From: DATMER01 sp963741305
Lineage (GTDB): Bacteria > Acidobacteriota > Thermoanaerobaculia > Multivoradales > UBA5704
Assembly: GCA_963741305.1 (NCBI GenBank)
Contig: CAVUHL010000003.1
Span: 1,240,001-1,304,000 of the forward strand
Direction: 5' to 3'
DNA: 64,000 bases
The notes beneath the pieces are model-generated. The model saw nothing but the letters and a program-made list of their open reading frames with translations. It was not told where the DNA came from and searched no databases. The translations under genes and the position numbers were made by a program. Shown here piece after piece: positions 34,476-42,552 of this stretch (positions within the stretch are counted from its first letter, which is position 1; every line of letters begins with the position of its first letter).

Positions 34476-35417
34476 CTAGCGCGGAAGATACCCGAAGAGC
34501 AGATAGGCCTTGGCCTCCGGCTCCCGTCCGGGCCTGCAGACGACCTTGACGTGGCTTGGCTTGCGGAAGCAGAAGCCGCCGGCAGGCCAGCTGTCGGAGC
34601 CGGCCCAGGCCAGCATGGCATCGCGCTTCCCGGGATCGCAGAGCCCCCGGCTCACCAGCCTCTCGAACAGCTCGCGCCAGCGGGGCTCCCGTCCGGGCAG
34701 CCGCGCGAATGAGCCCTCAATGCCGATCCGGGGCAGGACCTCCTCCCCGAGATCCAGGGACAGATGGATCCTCTCGACGCCTTCAAAGAGGGCGGCCTCG
34801 CCTGCGACCCAGGGGACCGCTTCCGGCGCCACCGTCTCCAGGTAGGACACGATGCCGGCCGGGTCCAGGCCGAAGATCTCCAGGCGCACGGCGTTGCTCC
34901 CTCGCGCAAGGAGGCTGAAGGCATAGAGAAGGTAGGCCGGGGCGGGAATGGCGCGATGGCAGCGCTCGACGAGCTCCCGCTGGCCTGGGATGAGCGGCTT
35001 CCCCTGGAGCGCCGGAAAGAGCGAGCCGGTCAGCCGCTCGGGAGCTGCATCGGGAAAGAGCTTCGCGCAGACGAGCGGGGCCGGCAGGCCTTCCTCCTCG
35101 CGGTCCAGGTCGAATTCCAGCCAGATCGAGTGAACGGGGGAGAGGGAGGCGTCCGCGCCGGCCCAGCGGGAGAGGAAGCTCCGGATGCGGGAGGGAAGGG
35201 CGATCTGTGCGAGCCGGAGGGCCTCGTCCGGCTCCTTCACGCGGAGCGACAGGTCGATGGGACCGGCTTCCGTGGACAACCGGACCTCGAGGGCTGCCAG
35301 GAGCGGGGCAGGCAACCCTCGAGCGATCCGGCGGAGCCGCTCCACGCCTCGCGGGTGGAAGAGCGGCTCACCGAGATGGCGCTGCAGAACGGAGAGCCAG
35401 TCGTCGCAGCTCGGCAA
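34476..35417 (-). CDS. unrecognised protein encoded with precursor 3
   Basis: A 313-residue soluble protein. I do not recognise the family. Features: an N-terminal helical part (LSVLQRHLGEPLFHPRGVER), a central beta-alpha pattern with IWLEFDLDREEEGLPAP, and a C-terminal SHVKVVCRPGREPEAKAYL segment; the spaced Lys/Arg residues and repeated beta-strand signals suggest an alpha/beta repeat fold. It starts 14 bp after the stop of precursor 3 on the same strand, with no stem-loop between, so it is probably the modifying or binding partner for that peptide. It ends 19 bp from the convergent cyclase gene. Confidence 0.65.
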   Translation of the reverse strand: MPSCDDWLSVLQRHLGEPLFHPRGVERLRRIARGLPAPLLAALEVRLSTEAGPIDLSLRVKEPDEALRLAQIALPSRIRSFLSRWAGADASLSPVHSIWLEFDLDREEEGLPAPLVCAKLFPDAAPERLTGSLFPALQGKPLIPGQRELVERCHRAIPAPAYLLYAFSLLARGSNAVRLEIFGLDPAGIVSYLETVAPEAVPWVAGEAALFEGVERIHLSLDLGEEVLPRIGIEGSFARLPGREPRWRELFERLVSRGLCDPGKRDAMLAWAGSDSWPAGGFCFRKPSHVKVVCRPGREPEAKAYLLFGYLPR

Positions 35418-35431
35418 CGACCCGGGTCCGT

Positions 35432-35611
35432 CTAGCCGCCGCCGCCGGGATTGGGGCCGGGGGTGCCTCCGCCCCAGCCGTCCTCACCGCCGGCAGCCTG
35501 CTCCAGCTCGTCGTCCGACAGCTCCCGGTTGCTCTCCAATTGCTCCCGCGGCTCTTCCTGCTCGTCGGGATGCTTCTCGGCGGCGAGCCGTGCGAGATCA
35601 GCCTTGCTCAT
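35432..35611 (-). CDS. RiPP precursor peptide 3, Gly/Pro-rich core
   Basis: A 59-residue peptide with AAGGAG 8 bases before the ATG. It begins MSKADLARLAAEKHPDEQ, and the leader ends in RELSDDELEQAAGG (Gly41-Gly42), a close match to the leader of precursor 2 (SLSDDDLESVSGG). The 17-residue core starts EDGWGGGTPG and ends NPGGGG; it has no Cys or Ser, one Thr and one Trp. The double glycine fits cleavage by the shared C39 exporter. The only encoded partner is the unrecognised protein 14 bp downstream. The Trp or the Thr would be the obvious modification targets. A stem-loop lies 20 bp upstream of the start. Confidence 0.82.
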   Translation of the reverse strand: MSKADLARLAAEKHPDEQEEPREQLESNRELSDDELEQAAGGEDGWGGGTPGPNPGGGG

Positions 35612-35630
35612 CGTCTGCTCCTTGTCTGGT

Positions 35631-35654
35631 GTCTCCAGTGTATTTGTTGGAGAC
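35631..35654 (-). promoter_or_regulatory. stem-loop in the leader of precursor 3
   Basis: GTCTCCA (35631-35637) pairs with TGGAGAC (35648-35654) around a 10-nt loop. It lies upstream of the precursor-3 ribosome-binding site and between it and the divergent SGNH gene at 35717, so it could be an RNA leader structure or an operator palindrome. Confidence 0.55.
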
Positions 35655-35716
35655 CGGATTGGTCAATGAACGTCGTGCAAGGGGCAGGCCCGGCGGGCTC
35701 CGGTAGAATCGCCGGG

Positions 35717-36868
35717 ATGCCATCCAACCTGTCACCTGCGAGGAAGCGGCTCGTTCGGCTGATTCTTCTCGGCTTCAGCCTCCTTTTCAGCCTCCTGATT
35801 GCCGAGCTCGCCGTCCGCCTGGTCCGTCCGCAGGCGGTGATGACGGTCTCGCGCGGCCTCTACCAGCCTGATCCGCCGCGCCGGTACCGCATCGCTCCCG
35901 GCTTCCGTGGCACGATCTCGAACCAGATAGAGTTCAATACGGAGGTTTCCACCAACAGTTTCGGATTGCGAGGTCCGGAGATCGGGCCGAAGCGGGGGCG
36001 CCGCGTCCTCGCCCTCGGCGACTCGTTCACGTTCGGAGTGGGGGCGCGGCAGGAGGAGGCCTGGCCGGCGCGGCTGGCGGAGATCCTCGGGGCCGAGGTG
36101 CTCAACGCCGGGGCTCCCGGGTTCGGAGTGCCGGACGCGGTCGCCTGGTACGAGCGCTACGGGGCACAGCTCGATCCCGACGTGGTCGTCCTGGCGGTTT
36201 TCCTTGCCAACGACCTTCAGGATGCCTCGCCCGGTCAGCCCAAGGTGGCGGTCGTGGACGGCGCTCTGGTAGTTCCGGGGGAGACGGGCGGGCTCCGGCG
36301 CTGGCTTTATTACCACTCCCACCTGTTCCGCCTGGTCAAAAGCTCGGTGCTGGAGGGCGGCCTGCGGACCATGCTCGGGCTGCGGGAGCCGTGGGCCGTT
36401 CGCGAGCTGCGGTCGGAGTTTGCCATGTACTCGCCGAATCTTCCCGAGGAGCTGCAGCGCGGCGCGGAGGCCACGGAGCAGGCGGTGGCACGGCTGGCAG
36501 GCAAGAGGGTACTGGCGGTGCTCGTCCCCTCGTTGCCCCAGGTCGATCCCGCGAAATGGCAGGCGGTGCTCGCGCAGCTCGGTCTCGATCCCGCCCAGCA
36601 CGACCCTCTCCGCCCCAACCGGCTGTTCCGCGGGATCTTCGAGCGCCACGGGGTGCCCGTGCTCGATCTGACCGGCACGTTCCGGAAGGCGGTGGGGGAG
36701 AGCAAGCGGATTTACTACCCGGTTGACCAGCACCTGACTCCGGCAGGGTATGAGGTGATGGCGCGGGCGGTGGGGAGGGCCCTCACCCCCGTCCCCTCTC
36801 CCGGTCCCCCGAGCACGCCCGCCCCGGGCGAGGGGCGCCCCCTCCCGCCCAAAACAAAAGCAAACTAA
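35717..36868 (+). CDS. membrane-anchored SGNH-hydrolase-like protein
   Basis: A 383-residue protein. An N-terminal membrane anchor (LILLGFSLLFSLLIAELAV, about residues 15-34) precedes an SGNH domain with LALGDSFTFGVG (Ser), VFLANDLQD (Asn) and DQHLTPAGYEVMA (Asp and His). This fits periplasmic esterases or acyltransferases acting on glycans or envelope polymers. The ATG at 35717 is chosen at the start of the anchor; the open frame upstream crosses precursor 3. The final 25 or so residues (SPGPPSTPAPGEG region) are encoded by a long intergenic palindrome, and the stop overlaps the stop of the convergent gene. Confidence 0.78.
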   Translation: MPSNLSPARKRLVRLILLGFSLLFSLLIAELAVRLVRPQAVMTVSRGLYQPDPPRRYRIAPGFRGTISNQIEFNTEVSTNSFGLRGPEIGPKRGRRVLALGDSFTFGVGARQEEAWPARLAEILGAEVLNAGAPGFGVPDAVAWYERYGAQLDPDVVVLAVFLANDLQDASPGQPKVAVVDGALVVPGETGGLRRWLYYHSHLFRLVKSSVLEGGLRTMLGLREPWAVRELRSEFAMYSPNLPEELQRGAEATEQAVARLAGKRVLAVLVPSLPQVDPAKWQAVLAQLGLDPAQHDPLRPNRLFRGIFERHGVPVLDLTGTFRKAVGESKRIYYPVDQHLTPAGYEVMARAVGRALTPVPSPGPPSTPAPGEGRPLPPKTKAN

Positions 36869-36937
36869 GCAAGTCTCCCCCTCTCCCGGGGAGGGTGTGC
36901 TTGGGGGACCGGGAGAGGGGGCCGGGGGGTGAGGGCC
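36778..36937. repeat. long intergenic palindromic element 1
   Basis: GGCCCTCACCCCC at 36778 pairs with GGGGGTGAGGGCC ending at 36937. The complementarity extends inward (CCTCTCCCGGTCCCCC with GGGGGACCGGGAGAGG, then GAGCACGCCC with GGTGTGC) to arms of about 45 bp. It covers the 3' ends of both convergent neighbours, whose stop codons overlap (plus TAA at 36866-36868, minus stop at 36865-36867). It likely serves as a bidirectional terminator. Confidence 0.85.
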
Positions 36938-38082
36938 AGCACGGCATCCCCTCGGAACGGCGCCCGAATACGCCCCGAGACCGGTCCTGCCGGGATCACC
37001 TCTCCCGATCCCGGATCGATCCACTCCCCCTCTCCCTCGAACGCGATCTTCCCTCGCCCCCGGGGCAGGTACACCACCATCCCACCTTCTCCAGCCAGGC
37101 AGTGACTGGAAGAGCAGAGGTCCGGCGACGGCGCCATCCGCGCAAGGTCGAGCCTCTCCGCGAGGCGGCGGGTGGCTCCCATGGCGCGGCGGGCGTCCTC
37201 GTGCTCCGGATCGGCGTCGAGCGGGTCCATGTAGATGGGGTGGTGGCCGGCCAGGAAGCTCTTCCAGATCCAGCCGCGGTCGCCGCCGATCCCCCAGAGG
37301 TGATCGGTGTCCAGGATCACGACCTTGCTGCCATCCGCGGGCGGCGGCGAGCGCTTGTAGCCGCCCCGATGGTTGGGAGAAATCCAGTCGGCCGGGCTCT
37401 GGAAGAGATCCTCGTTCCGCCCGCGAGGGAAGCAGGAGGTCATGCCCACTGGGTGAGGAGAGAGCGTCTTCAGGTAGCGGATCAGGTGGTACTGCCAGTC
37501 GCGGGACTCGCCGGGGCTCTCGTTGGAGATCTCCCAGAGGATGTCGAGGTCCCCCACGGTTTCGACCACCTTCCGGACATAGGCCTCTTGCAGCCGGGTG
37601 ACGGCGGGCACGCGCAAGGCGTGGACGTCCAGGCCCTCTCCCCGGGCGTCGGGGTCGCCGTCGATCCCGTTCACGTTGTTGCTCCGGTTGAAAGGGTGGC
37701 GGAACCAGGGGTTGCCCTCGCCGTTGTCGTGGATCGACCAACCGTTGAAGAGCATGACGGCCACGTGGAAGCCGCGCTCGCGGGCCCGGAGCACCCGCGC
37801 CCGGAGGCGCTCGAAGTACTCGGGGTTGAACCGCGAGAGATCGAAGCGGGCTCCGGTCTTCAGATAGACGGTGGGATGGACCTCATGCGTCCAGGCCTCG
37901 TGGGTCCAGAGACGGAAGAAGTTGTGCCCCCAGGAGGTGAGGCGGTCCAGGTAGCCCTCGAAGTCAAAGCCTCCAGGGCGCTCGCCGTTGTCGAGCAGGA
38001 CGTCCCAATGGTGCGAGCCGGTGAGATAGACCGCGCGGCCGCCGTCGGAGAAGTACCGGGGGTTGTCGGCATGGATGCGCAC
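36865..38082 (-). CDS. glycoside-hydrolase-like TIM-barrel protein
   Basis: About 405 residues from GTG at 38082 (RIHADNPRYFSDGGRAVYL), which has an AGGGGG upstream; the ATG at 38112 would overlap the divergent sulfatase-like start by two bases and is less likely. GSHHWDVLLD, FFRLWTHEAW, and LDILWEISNESPGESRDW are typical of GH5/DUF4038-like barrels; the Glu in WEISNES is the candidate acid/base residue. No signal peptide is present, so it would act in the cytosol or be exported otherwise. The C-terminal tail (TPRPPLPVPQAHPPRERGR) is encoded by palindromic element 1 and probably not part of the fold. Confidence 0.72.
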   Translation of the reverse strand: MRIHADNPRYFSDGGRAVYLTGSHHWDVLLDNGERPGGFDFEGYLDRLTSWGHNFFRLWTHEAWTHEVHPTVYLKTGARFDLSRFNPEYFERLRARVLRARERGFHVAVMLFNGWSIHDNGEGNPWFRHPFNRSNNVNGIDGDPDARGEGLDVHALRVPAVTRLQEAYVRKVVETVGDLDILWEISNESPGESRDWQYHLIRYLKTLSPHPVGMTSCFPRGRNEDLFQSPADWISPNHRGGYKRSPPPADGSKVVILDTDHLWGIGGDRGWIWKSFLAGHHPIYMDPLDADPEHEDARRAMGATRRLAERLDLARMAPSPDLCSSSHCLAGEGGMVVYLPRGRGKIAFEGEGEWIDPGSGEVIPAGPVSGRIRAPFRGDAVLALTPRPPLPVPQAHPPRERGRLA

Positions 38083-38110
38083 GCCCCCTATAGTAGGATG
38101 ACGCGCTCGC

Positions 38111-39472
38111 ATGCGCCCGCTGATCCTCCTCTCGATCCTCTTGCTCGCAGGCTGCGGCCCGCGGGTGGCGGAGGATGCTCCTCGCCGCGTTTTCTTCATC
38201 ACGGTCGACACCCTGCGCGCCGACCACATGAGCCTCTACGGCTATCCGCGGCAGACTTCACCCGACCTTGCCCGGCTTGCGGCAACCGGCGTGACCTTCG
38301 ACGGAGCCATCGCGCAATGGCCCAAGACCGGGGCCTCCTTTGCCTCGATGTTCACCGGCCAGTACCCGCAGACCACGGGGCTCACACACCGGGCAGCCAT
38401 GCGCGTCCCCGAGGAGTACCTGACGCTGCCGGAGCTTTTCCAGGAGAGCGGCTACACCACGCTCGGAGTGGTCTCCAATGCCGTGCTGGCCGCGCAGTTC
38501 GGCTGGAACGACGGCTTCGACGAGTTCCTGGAGACCTGGGGGGGCGGCGACTTCCCGGACGATCCGCATGCCTTCCGTCACCTTATCCACGCGCCCAAGG
38601 TCAACGAGCTGGCCCTCTCGCTGCTGGAGAAGCATGCAAAGGACGAGCGCCTTTTCGTCTGGCTCCATTACACCGATCCGCACGCTCCGTACATGCTGCC
38701 GGACGGCGTCTCCAATCCCTTCCTGAACGATGCTCTGTTTCAAGGGGATACGGTCGTCCCCCGCAAAGTGGCCCGCGGGTACAAGCTAGGCGGCCGGGAC
38801 GACCTCAAGTACTACGTGTCCCAGTACGACGCCAACGTCCTGGTCGCCGACCTGTACATCCGCAAAGTCCTCGACCGTGCGCGGGAGCTTGGATTGCTGG
38901 AGGACAGCCTGATCGTCTTCACCGCCGATCACGGGGAGAGCCTGGGCGAGCACGGCTCCTGGTTCGAGCACGGGCCGCTGCCTTACAACACGACCGCGCG
39001 TGTGCCGCTCTTCTTCGTCCGTGACGGGCTGTCCGCCGGAAGCCGGGTCGGCAGGCCTGTGGAGCTGATCGATCTCTATCCCACGCTCCGGGATCTGGTC
39101 GTGCCTGGCTACGAAGTACCCGGCCTCGAAGGCAAGAGCCTGGCGGGCTTCCTGCGCGGGCAGGACGGACCCGATTTCAAGCTAGCCTTCTCGGAAGCCG
39201 GCGAAAAGCCGCGCTACTTCCGGAGCGTTCAGGATGGCAAGTGGAAGCTGGTGCTGGGGGTGGGAGGCAAACGTCCGACCGGCATGGAGCTCTACGACCT
39301 CGCCGCCGATCCCCAGGAGACCCGCAACGTCGCCACGCTGCATCCCGAGGAGCTGCGGCGGCTCCGGGCCGAGCTGATGGGCTGGGTCAAGAACCGGCCG
39401 GGCCGGCACGCAGGGCAGGAAGAGGATGAAGAGACGCTGAAAGCGCTGCGGGCGCTCGGCTACGCCAACTAG
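38111..39472 (+). CDS. sulfatase-like lipoprotein (alkaline-phosphatase superfamily)
   Basis: A 453-residue lipoprotein: MRPLILLSILLLAGC ends in a lipobox Cys. The sulfatase-fold motif VFFITVDTLRADHMS gives the first metal Asp, and FTADHGESLGEHG the second metal site. The nucleophile region reads WPKTGASFASMFTG, with Thr where sulfatases have Cys or Ser in CxPSR, so formylglycine cannot form; LtaS-type phosphotransferases use Thr here. It may be a phosphotransferase, phosphodiesterase or atypical hydrolase at the outer membrane or periplasm. It is divergent from the GH-like gene, with a 28-bp gap. A palindromic element starts 17 bp after the stop. Confidence 0.82.
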   Translation: MRPLILLSILLLAGCGPRVAEDAPRRVFFITVDTLRADHMSLYGYPRQTSPDLARLAATGVTFDGAIAQWPKTGASFASMFTGQYPQTTGLTHRAAMRVPEEYLTLPELFQESGYTTLGVVSNAVLAAQFGWNDGFDEFLETWGGGDFPDDPHAFRHLIHAPKVNELALSLLEKHAKDERLFVWLHYTDPHAPYMLPDGVSNPFLNDALFQGDTVVPRKVARGYKLGGRDDLKYYVSQYDANVLVADLYIRKVLDRARELGLLEDSLIVFTADHGESLGEHGSWFEHGPLPYNTTARVPLFFVRDGLSAGSRVGRPVELIDLYPTLRDLVVPGYEVPGLEGKSLAGFLRGQDGPDFKLAFSEAGEKPRYFRSVQDGKWKLVLGVGGKRPTGMELYDLAADPQETRNVATLHPEELRRLRAELMGWVKNRPGRHAGQEEDEETLKALRALGYAN

Positions 39473-39489
39473 GACCGGCTCCGCCGGGA

Positions 39490-39652
39490 CCCTCACCCCC
39501 ATCCCCTCTCCCACACGCACTCACACCCGCCCGGGAGAGGGGCGCCACCGCCCAAAACACGAACAACAGAAGCACGGACACAGCCAGGGAGGGTGGGGTT
39601 CCGGTTCCCCCTCTCCCGGGCGGGTGTGAGTGCGTGTGGGAGAGGGAGCTAG
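39490..39652. repeat. palindromic element 2, left part, interrupted by IS1380-type element
   Basis: CCCTCACCCCC at 39490-39500 begins the same family as element 1. The inner arms CTCTCCCACACGCACTCACACC and GGTGTGAGTGCGTGTGGGAGAG pair over 22 bases (39506-39527 with about 39623-39644). The right outer end, GGGGGTGAGGG, is now at 41389-41399, on the far side of the insertion element. Joining the two parts after removing the element and one copy of CTAG restores the full palindrome. Confidence 0.85.
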
Positions 39653-41385
39653 CCCGGATTTCTCACCACGGGTCTCACCGCGGTAGTTTGCGCGTCCACG
39701 ACCGGTTCGGGTGGCGCACTGCCACGGATAGTGCGCCACTGCGCACCCTCGTGGCCGCCCAAGCAAACGCAAGAAGAGCGTAAGTCGCGGGCAGTTGCTC
39801 GCCCGATGCACGCTCCTACGACCGACCAGAGACACCTCAGCCTGGAGAGGTTTGGACAAGAGCGGATTTCTGACGACAGATCAGGCCAGCGCGGGATGGC
39901 TTGCCCGCAACTGATTGACGATCCGCGCAAACAGGGCCGCATTGGGGTGGGAACTGGACAAATGTACCCAGACGCGCCGCACCGTCACTTTGATCTGAGC
40001 GCCAATCTTGAGCAGCTTGATGCGAATCGTGTCACAGCGCGCCTGAGCCAGATCGGTGCCTGCCAGGCCCAGACGGCGCAGTTCATTGAGCAGAACGTAG
40101 GCCACCGAGGAAAACCATAGACGCGCCTGATTGCTGGTCAAGTGATGAGTTGAGGTGCGGTCGGCAAACAGACACAACTGCTGCTCTTTGATACGATTCT
40201 CCATCTCGCCACGGGCACAATACAGCTTCTCGTAAAGCATCTGAGCACTCCACTGTTCGCTGCTCAGTGAGGTCACAAGGAAGCGCGGGTTGGCGCCCTT
40301 GGCCAAGTGCTCGGCTTTGCCAATCACACGCCGCTGCTGAGACCAACTTTTCTTGGTGCGGTAGACAAAATCCTTGAACACGCGCGCCGCCTTGCCGGAT
40401 TCTTCGAACTGCGCACGAGCCTGCTCCAACTCTCCCCCGAGAGCGCGCTGCAGCCGAGCATTGCGCGCCAGACCGAAGACAAAGTCCACGCCGTGGCTCT
40501 CGCACCAACTCATCAGCTCTTCACGCGCAAACCCCGAATCTCCACGTACGATGATGCGCACCTCAGGCCACCTGTCGCGAACCCGTGACACGATGCGCTC
40601 GAGCTCGCTGACCGCACCGCAAGATGCATCGACGTTGGCCTGCCGCAGACGGGCGCACAACAGGTGAGAGCCGCAAAAAATATACAACGGAAGGTAACAG
40701 TACCCACCGTAGTAGCCATGAAAGAAACGACCTTCCTGCTCGCCATGCAGAGGATCGTCGGTAGCGTCGAGATCCAGCACGATTTCTGCCGGAGCCTTCC
40801 GATAGGAGGCCAGGAAGACATCAACGAAAAAGCGGTCAGCCGCCTCGGGATCGAGGATGATCTTGCGATAGCGATCCTGCTTCACAGCCCCCCATTCCAA
40901 ACGGTTCAACGTACTCTTGCCGGCCAGTGGTTTGCCACGGTCCTGCTCTTGGCGACGGTCGCTACCGGTCGGATCGGCCTTGCCGGCCACCGCCGCCAGC
41001 AGCGGATCGCTGCGCAGCTCGTCGTGGTCATTGAGATCCTCGTAGCCAAGAGCCAGCCCAAACACACGCTGACGCACCAACTCCACGACGCTGTGCTCGA
41101 CCAGGGCTGGATTGCGGTGATCCTCGAAACAGGCCGCAAACTCCTCCAACAGCCCCAAGCGTCGGTCCACCTCGGATAACAGCAAGACACCGCCATCCGA
41201 GCTTAGGGTACCGCCGTCGAATGACGCCACCACCGTCCGCCGAGTCAACCCTTGAAACTCAAGCTGCGGAAAGGTACAGTCTGTCGTCACGGGGCTATCC
41301 TCCCTTTGTGGTACAAGTGCTTGTTGACACGACACTTATACCACCGGAGGTAGCCCCTTTTCATGTCCTCGGTGAGAAATCCGGG
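39653..41385 (-). mobile_element. complete IS1380-family insertion sequence
   Basis: A 1,733-bp element with perfect 15-bp terminal inverted repeats (CCCGGATTTCTCACC at 39653-39667 and GGTGAGAAATCCGGG at 41371-41385), flanked by a 4-bp target duplication CTAG (39649-39652 and 41386-41389). A single intact transposase gene fills it. The intact repeats, the matching target duplication and the intact gene indicate a recent insertion. Confidence 0.92.
39881..41335 (-). CDS. IS1380-family transposase
   Basis: A 484-residue DDE transposase, full length for the family. The acidic triad is visible as VLDLDATDDPLHG, IIVRGDSGFARE and CARGEMENRIKEQQL. The N-terminal ASFDGGTLSSDGGVLLL and RLGL motifs are also typical of IS1380-type proteins. 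The frame starts at GTG (41335), close to the right end of the element; an internal start near TTDCTF cannot be excluded. No frameshift or internal stop, so it is probably active. The insertion has no effect on a coding gene: it sits in an intergenic palindrome between two convergent genes. Confidence 0.93.
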   Translation of the reverse strand: MSCQQALVPQREDSPVTTDCTFPQLEFQGLTRRTVVASFDGGTLSSDGGVLLLSEVDRRLGLLEEFAACFEDHRNPALVEHSVVELVRQRVFGLALGYEDLNDHDELRSDPLLAAVAGKADPTGSDRRQEQDRGKPLAGKSTLNRLEWGAVKQDRYRKIILDPEAADRFFVDVFLASYRKAPAEIVLDLDATDDPLHGEQEGRFFHGYYGGYCYLPLYIFCGSHLLCARLRQANVDASCGAVSELERIVSRVRDRWPEVRIIVRGDSGFAREELMSWCESHGVDFVFGLARNARLQRALGGELEQARAQFEESGKAARVFKDFVYRTKKSWSQQRRVIGKAEHLAKGANPRFLVTSLSSEQWSAQMLYEKLYCARGEMENRIKEQQLCLFADRTSTHHLTSNQARLWFSSVAYVLLNELRRLGLAGTDLAQARCDTIRIKLLKIGAQIKVTVRRVWVHLSSSHPNAALFARIVNQLRASHPALA

Positions 41386-41400
41386 CTAGGGGGTGAGGGT

Positions 41401-42552
41401 TCAGCCCGACTTGCCGAAGTTGTTCGCAAGTACCGCCAGATCCTGGCCATCCACGATCCCGTCGTTGTTGAAATCCGCCGAGGGAGAGTAGAGGGTGTCG
41501 CCGAGCCGCGCGCCAAACCGCCGGGCGAAGCGGAGGAGGTCGGCGCCATCCACCCGGCCATTCTGGTCCAGGTCGCCCGTGAGGAGCTGGGTGCCGGCGG
41601 TGGTGAAGCTGATGACCTCGCGGTCCACCGTGTTCGGCGGGGTGGCCCCCGTGGCAAGGTCCCGCGAGCTGAGGCCCAGCGAGACGATCCCCGTGAGCGG
41701 CGCCGGCGGCTGATAGGTCAGGATGGCTTTCTTGGGATCGCCCGTCGGCACAACGCCCGTGGAGACGCCATTGACCTTGAGGGTGGTGTTGGCGAGGTCG
41801 ATCCCCGCTCCGAAGTCCCAGACCTCCACCGTGATCGGCGCGCTCCCCGAAACCTCCTTGTCGCCATGGGCCGGGCTCACGAGGCCGGTCACCGGCGGCA
41901 CGCGGTCCACGTTCCTGATCACGTCGAAGTAGATCTGCGCGAGGAGATCGTAACCCTCGGCGTTCGGATGCCCGACCGGATCGTCGTTCCCCTGGTAGTA
42001 GTAGCGCGTAAAGAGGTCCGGGATGGGGGAGAGCACCTCGAACGGATCGGCAAGCTTGCGCCCGCGCCGGCCCGCCATGTCGCGGATGTTCTGGTTCAGC
42101 CAGACATTGGTGATGTTCCCCGGATCGAACTTCGCGTCAGGCAGGCGCGGGATCGTGGTCGAATGGATCACCGTCATGCCCCGGCTCTCGGCGCGCTCGG
42201 CCATCAGGTTCAGATGGTAGCGGGTGGACTCGATCGGGATGCCGCGGGAGATGCTGTTCGTGCCCTCCATCAGGATGAGCACGTCGCCGCGCAGCGCGGC
42301 CTCGTTGAGAACGCCGTTGATCCGTTCCAGTCCCTGGACCGTGTCCTCGCCGGGGACGCCGTAGTTCTCCACCACGGCGTTGATCCCCGCACCCACCAGC
42401 AGCGCCTCCAGCCGGGGAGGGTAGCCCTTCTCGGCCCGCAGGTCGGAGTCGCCCACGCCAGCTGTGATGCTGTCCCCATAGGCGATGTAAGCGGTCTGGG
42501 CTTGTGCCGAGGCGGCGATGAGGACAGCAAGAGCAAAGAGAAACCGCTTCAC
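41401..42552 (-). CDS. secreted SGNH hydrolase with C-terminal dockerin-type repeats
   Basis: A 383-residue secreted protein. Signal peptide MKRFLFALAVLIAASAQA (start GTG at 42552, overlapping the upstream stop as GTGA). The SGNH domain has YIAYGDSITAGVG, LMEGTNSIS and GHPNAEGYDLLA. After a Big-like linker (about 225-320), the C-terminus carries two Ca-binding dockerin repeats, GDLDQNGRVDGADLLRFA and ADFNNDGIVDGQDLAVLA. Dockerins can tether enzymes to cohesins in cellulosomes; no cohesin is in this window, so here it may only stabilise the protein or bind another partner. Second gene of a two-gene operon. Confidence 0.82.
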   Translation of the reverse strand: MKRFLFALAVLIAASAQAQTAYIAYGDSITAGVGDSDLRAEKGYPPRLEALLVGAGINAVVENYGVPGEDTVQGLERINGVLNEAALRGDVLILMEGTNSISRGIPIESTRYHLNLMAERAESRGMTVIHSTTIPRLPDAKFDPGNITNVWLNQNIRDMAGRRGRKLADPFEVLSPIPDLFTRYYYQGNDDPVGHPNAEGYDLLAQIYFDVIRNVDRVPPVTGLVSPAHGDKEVSGSAPITVEVWDFGAGIDLANTTLKVNGVSTGVVPTGDPKKAILTYQPPAPLTGIVSLGLSSRDLATGATPPNTVDREVISFTTAGTQLLTGDLDQNGRVDGADLLRFARRFGARLGDTLYSPSADFNNDGIVDGQDLAVLANNFGKSG

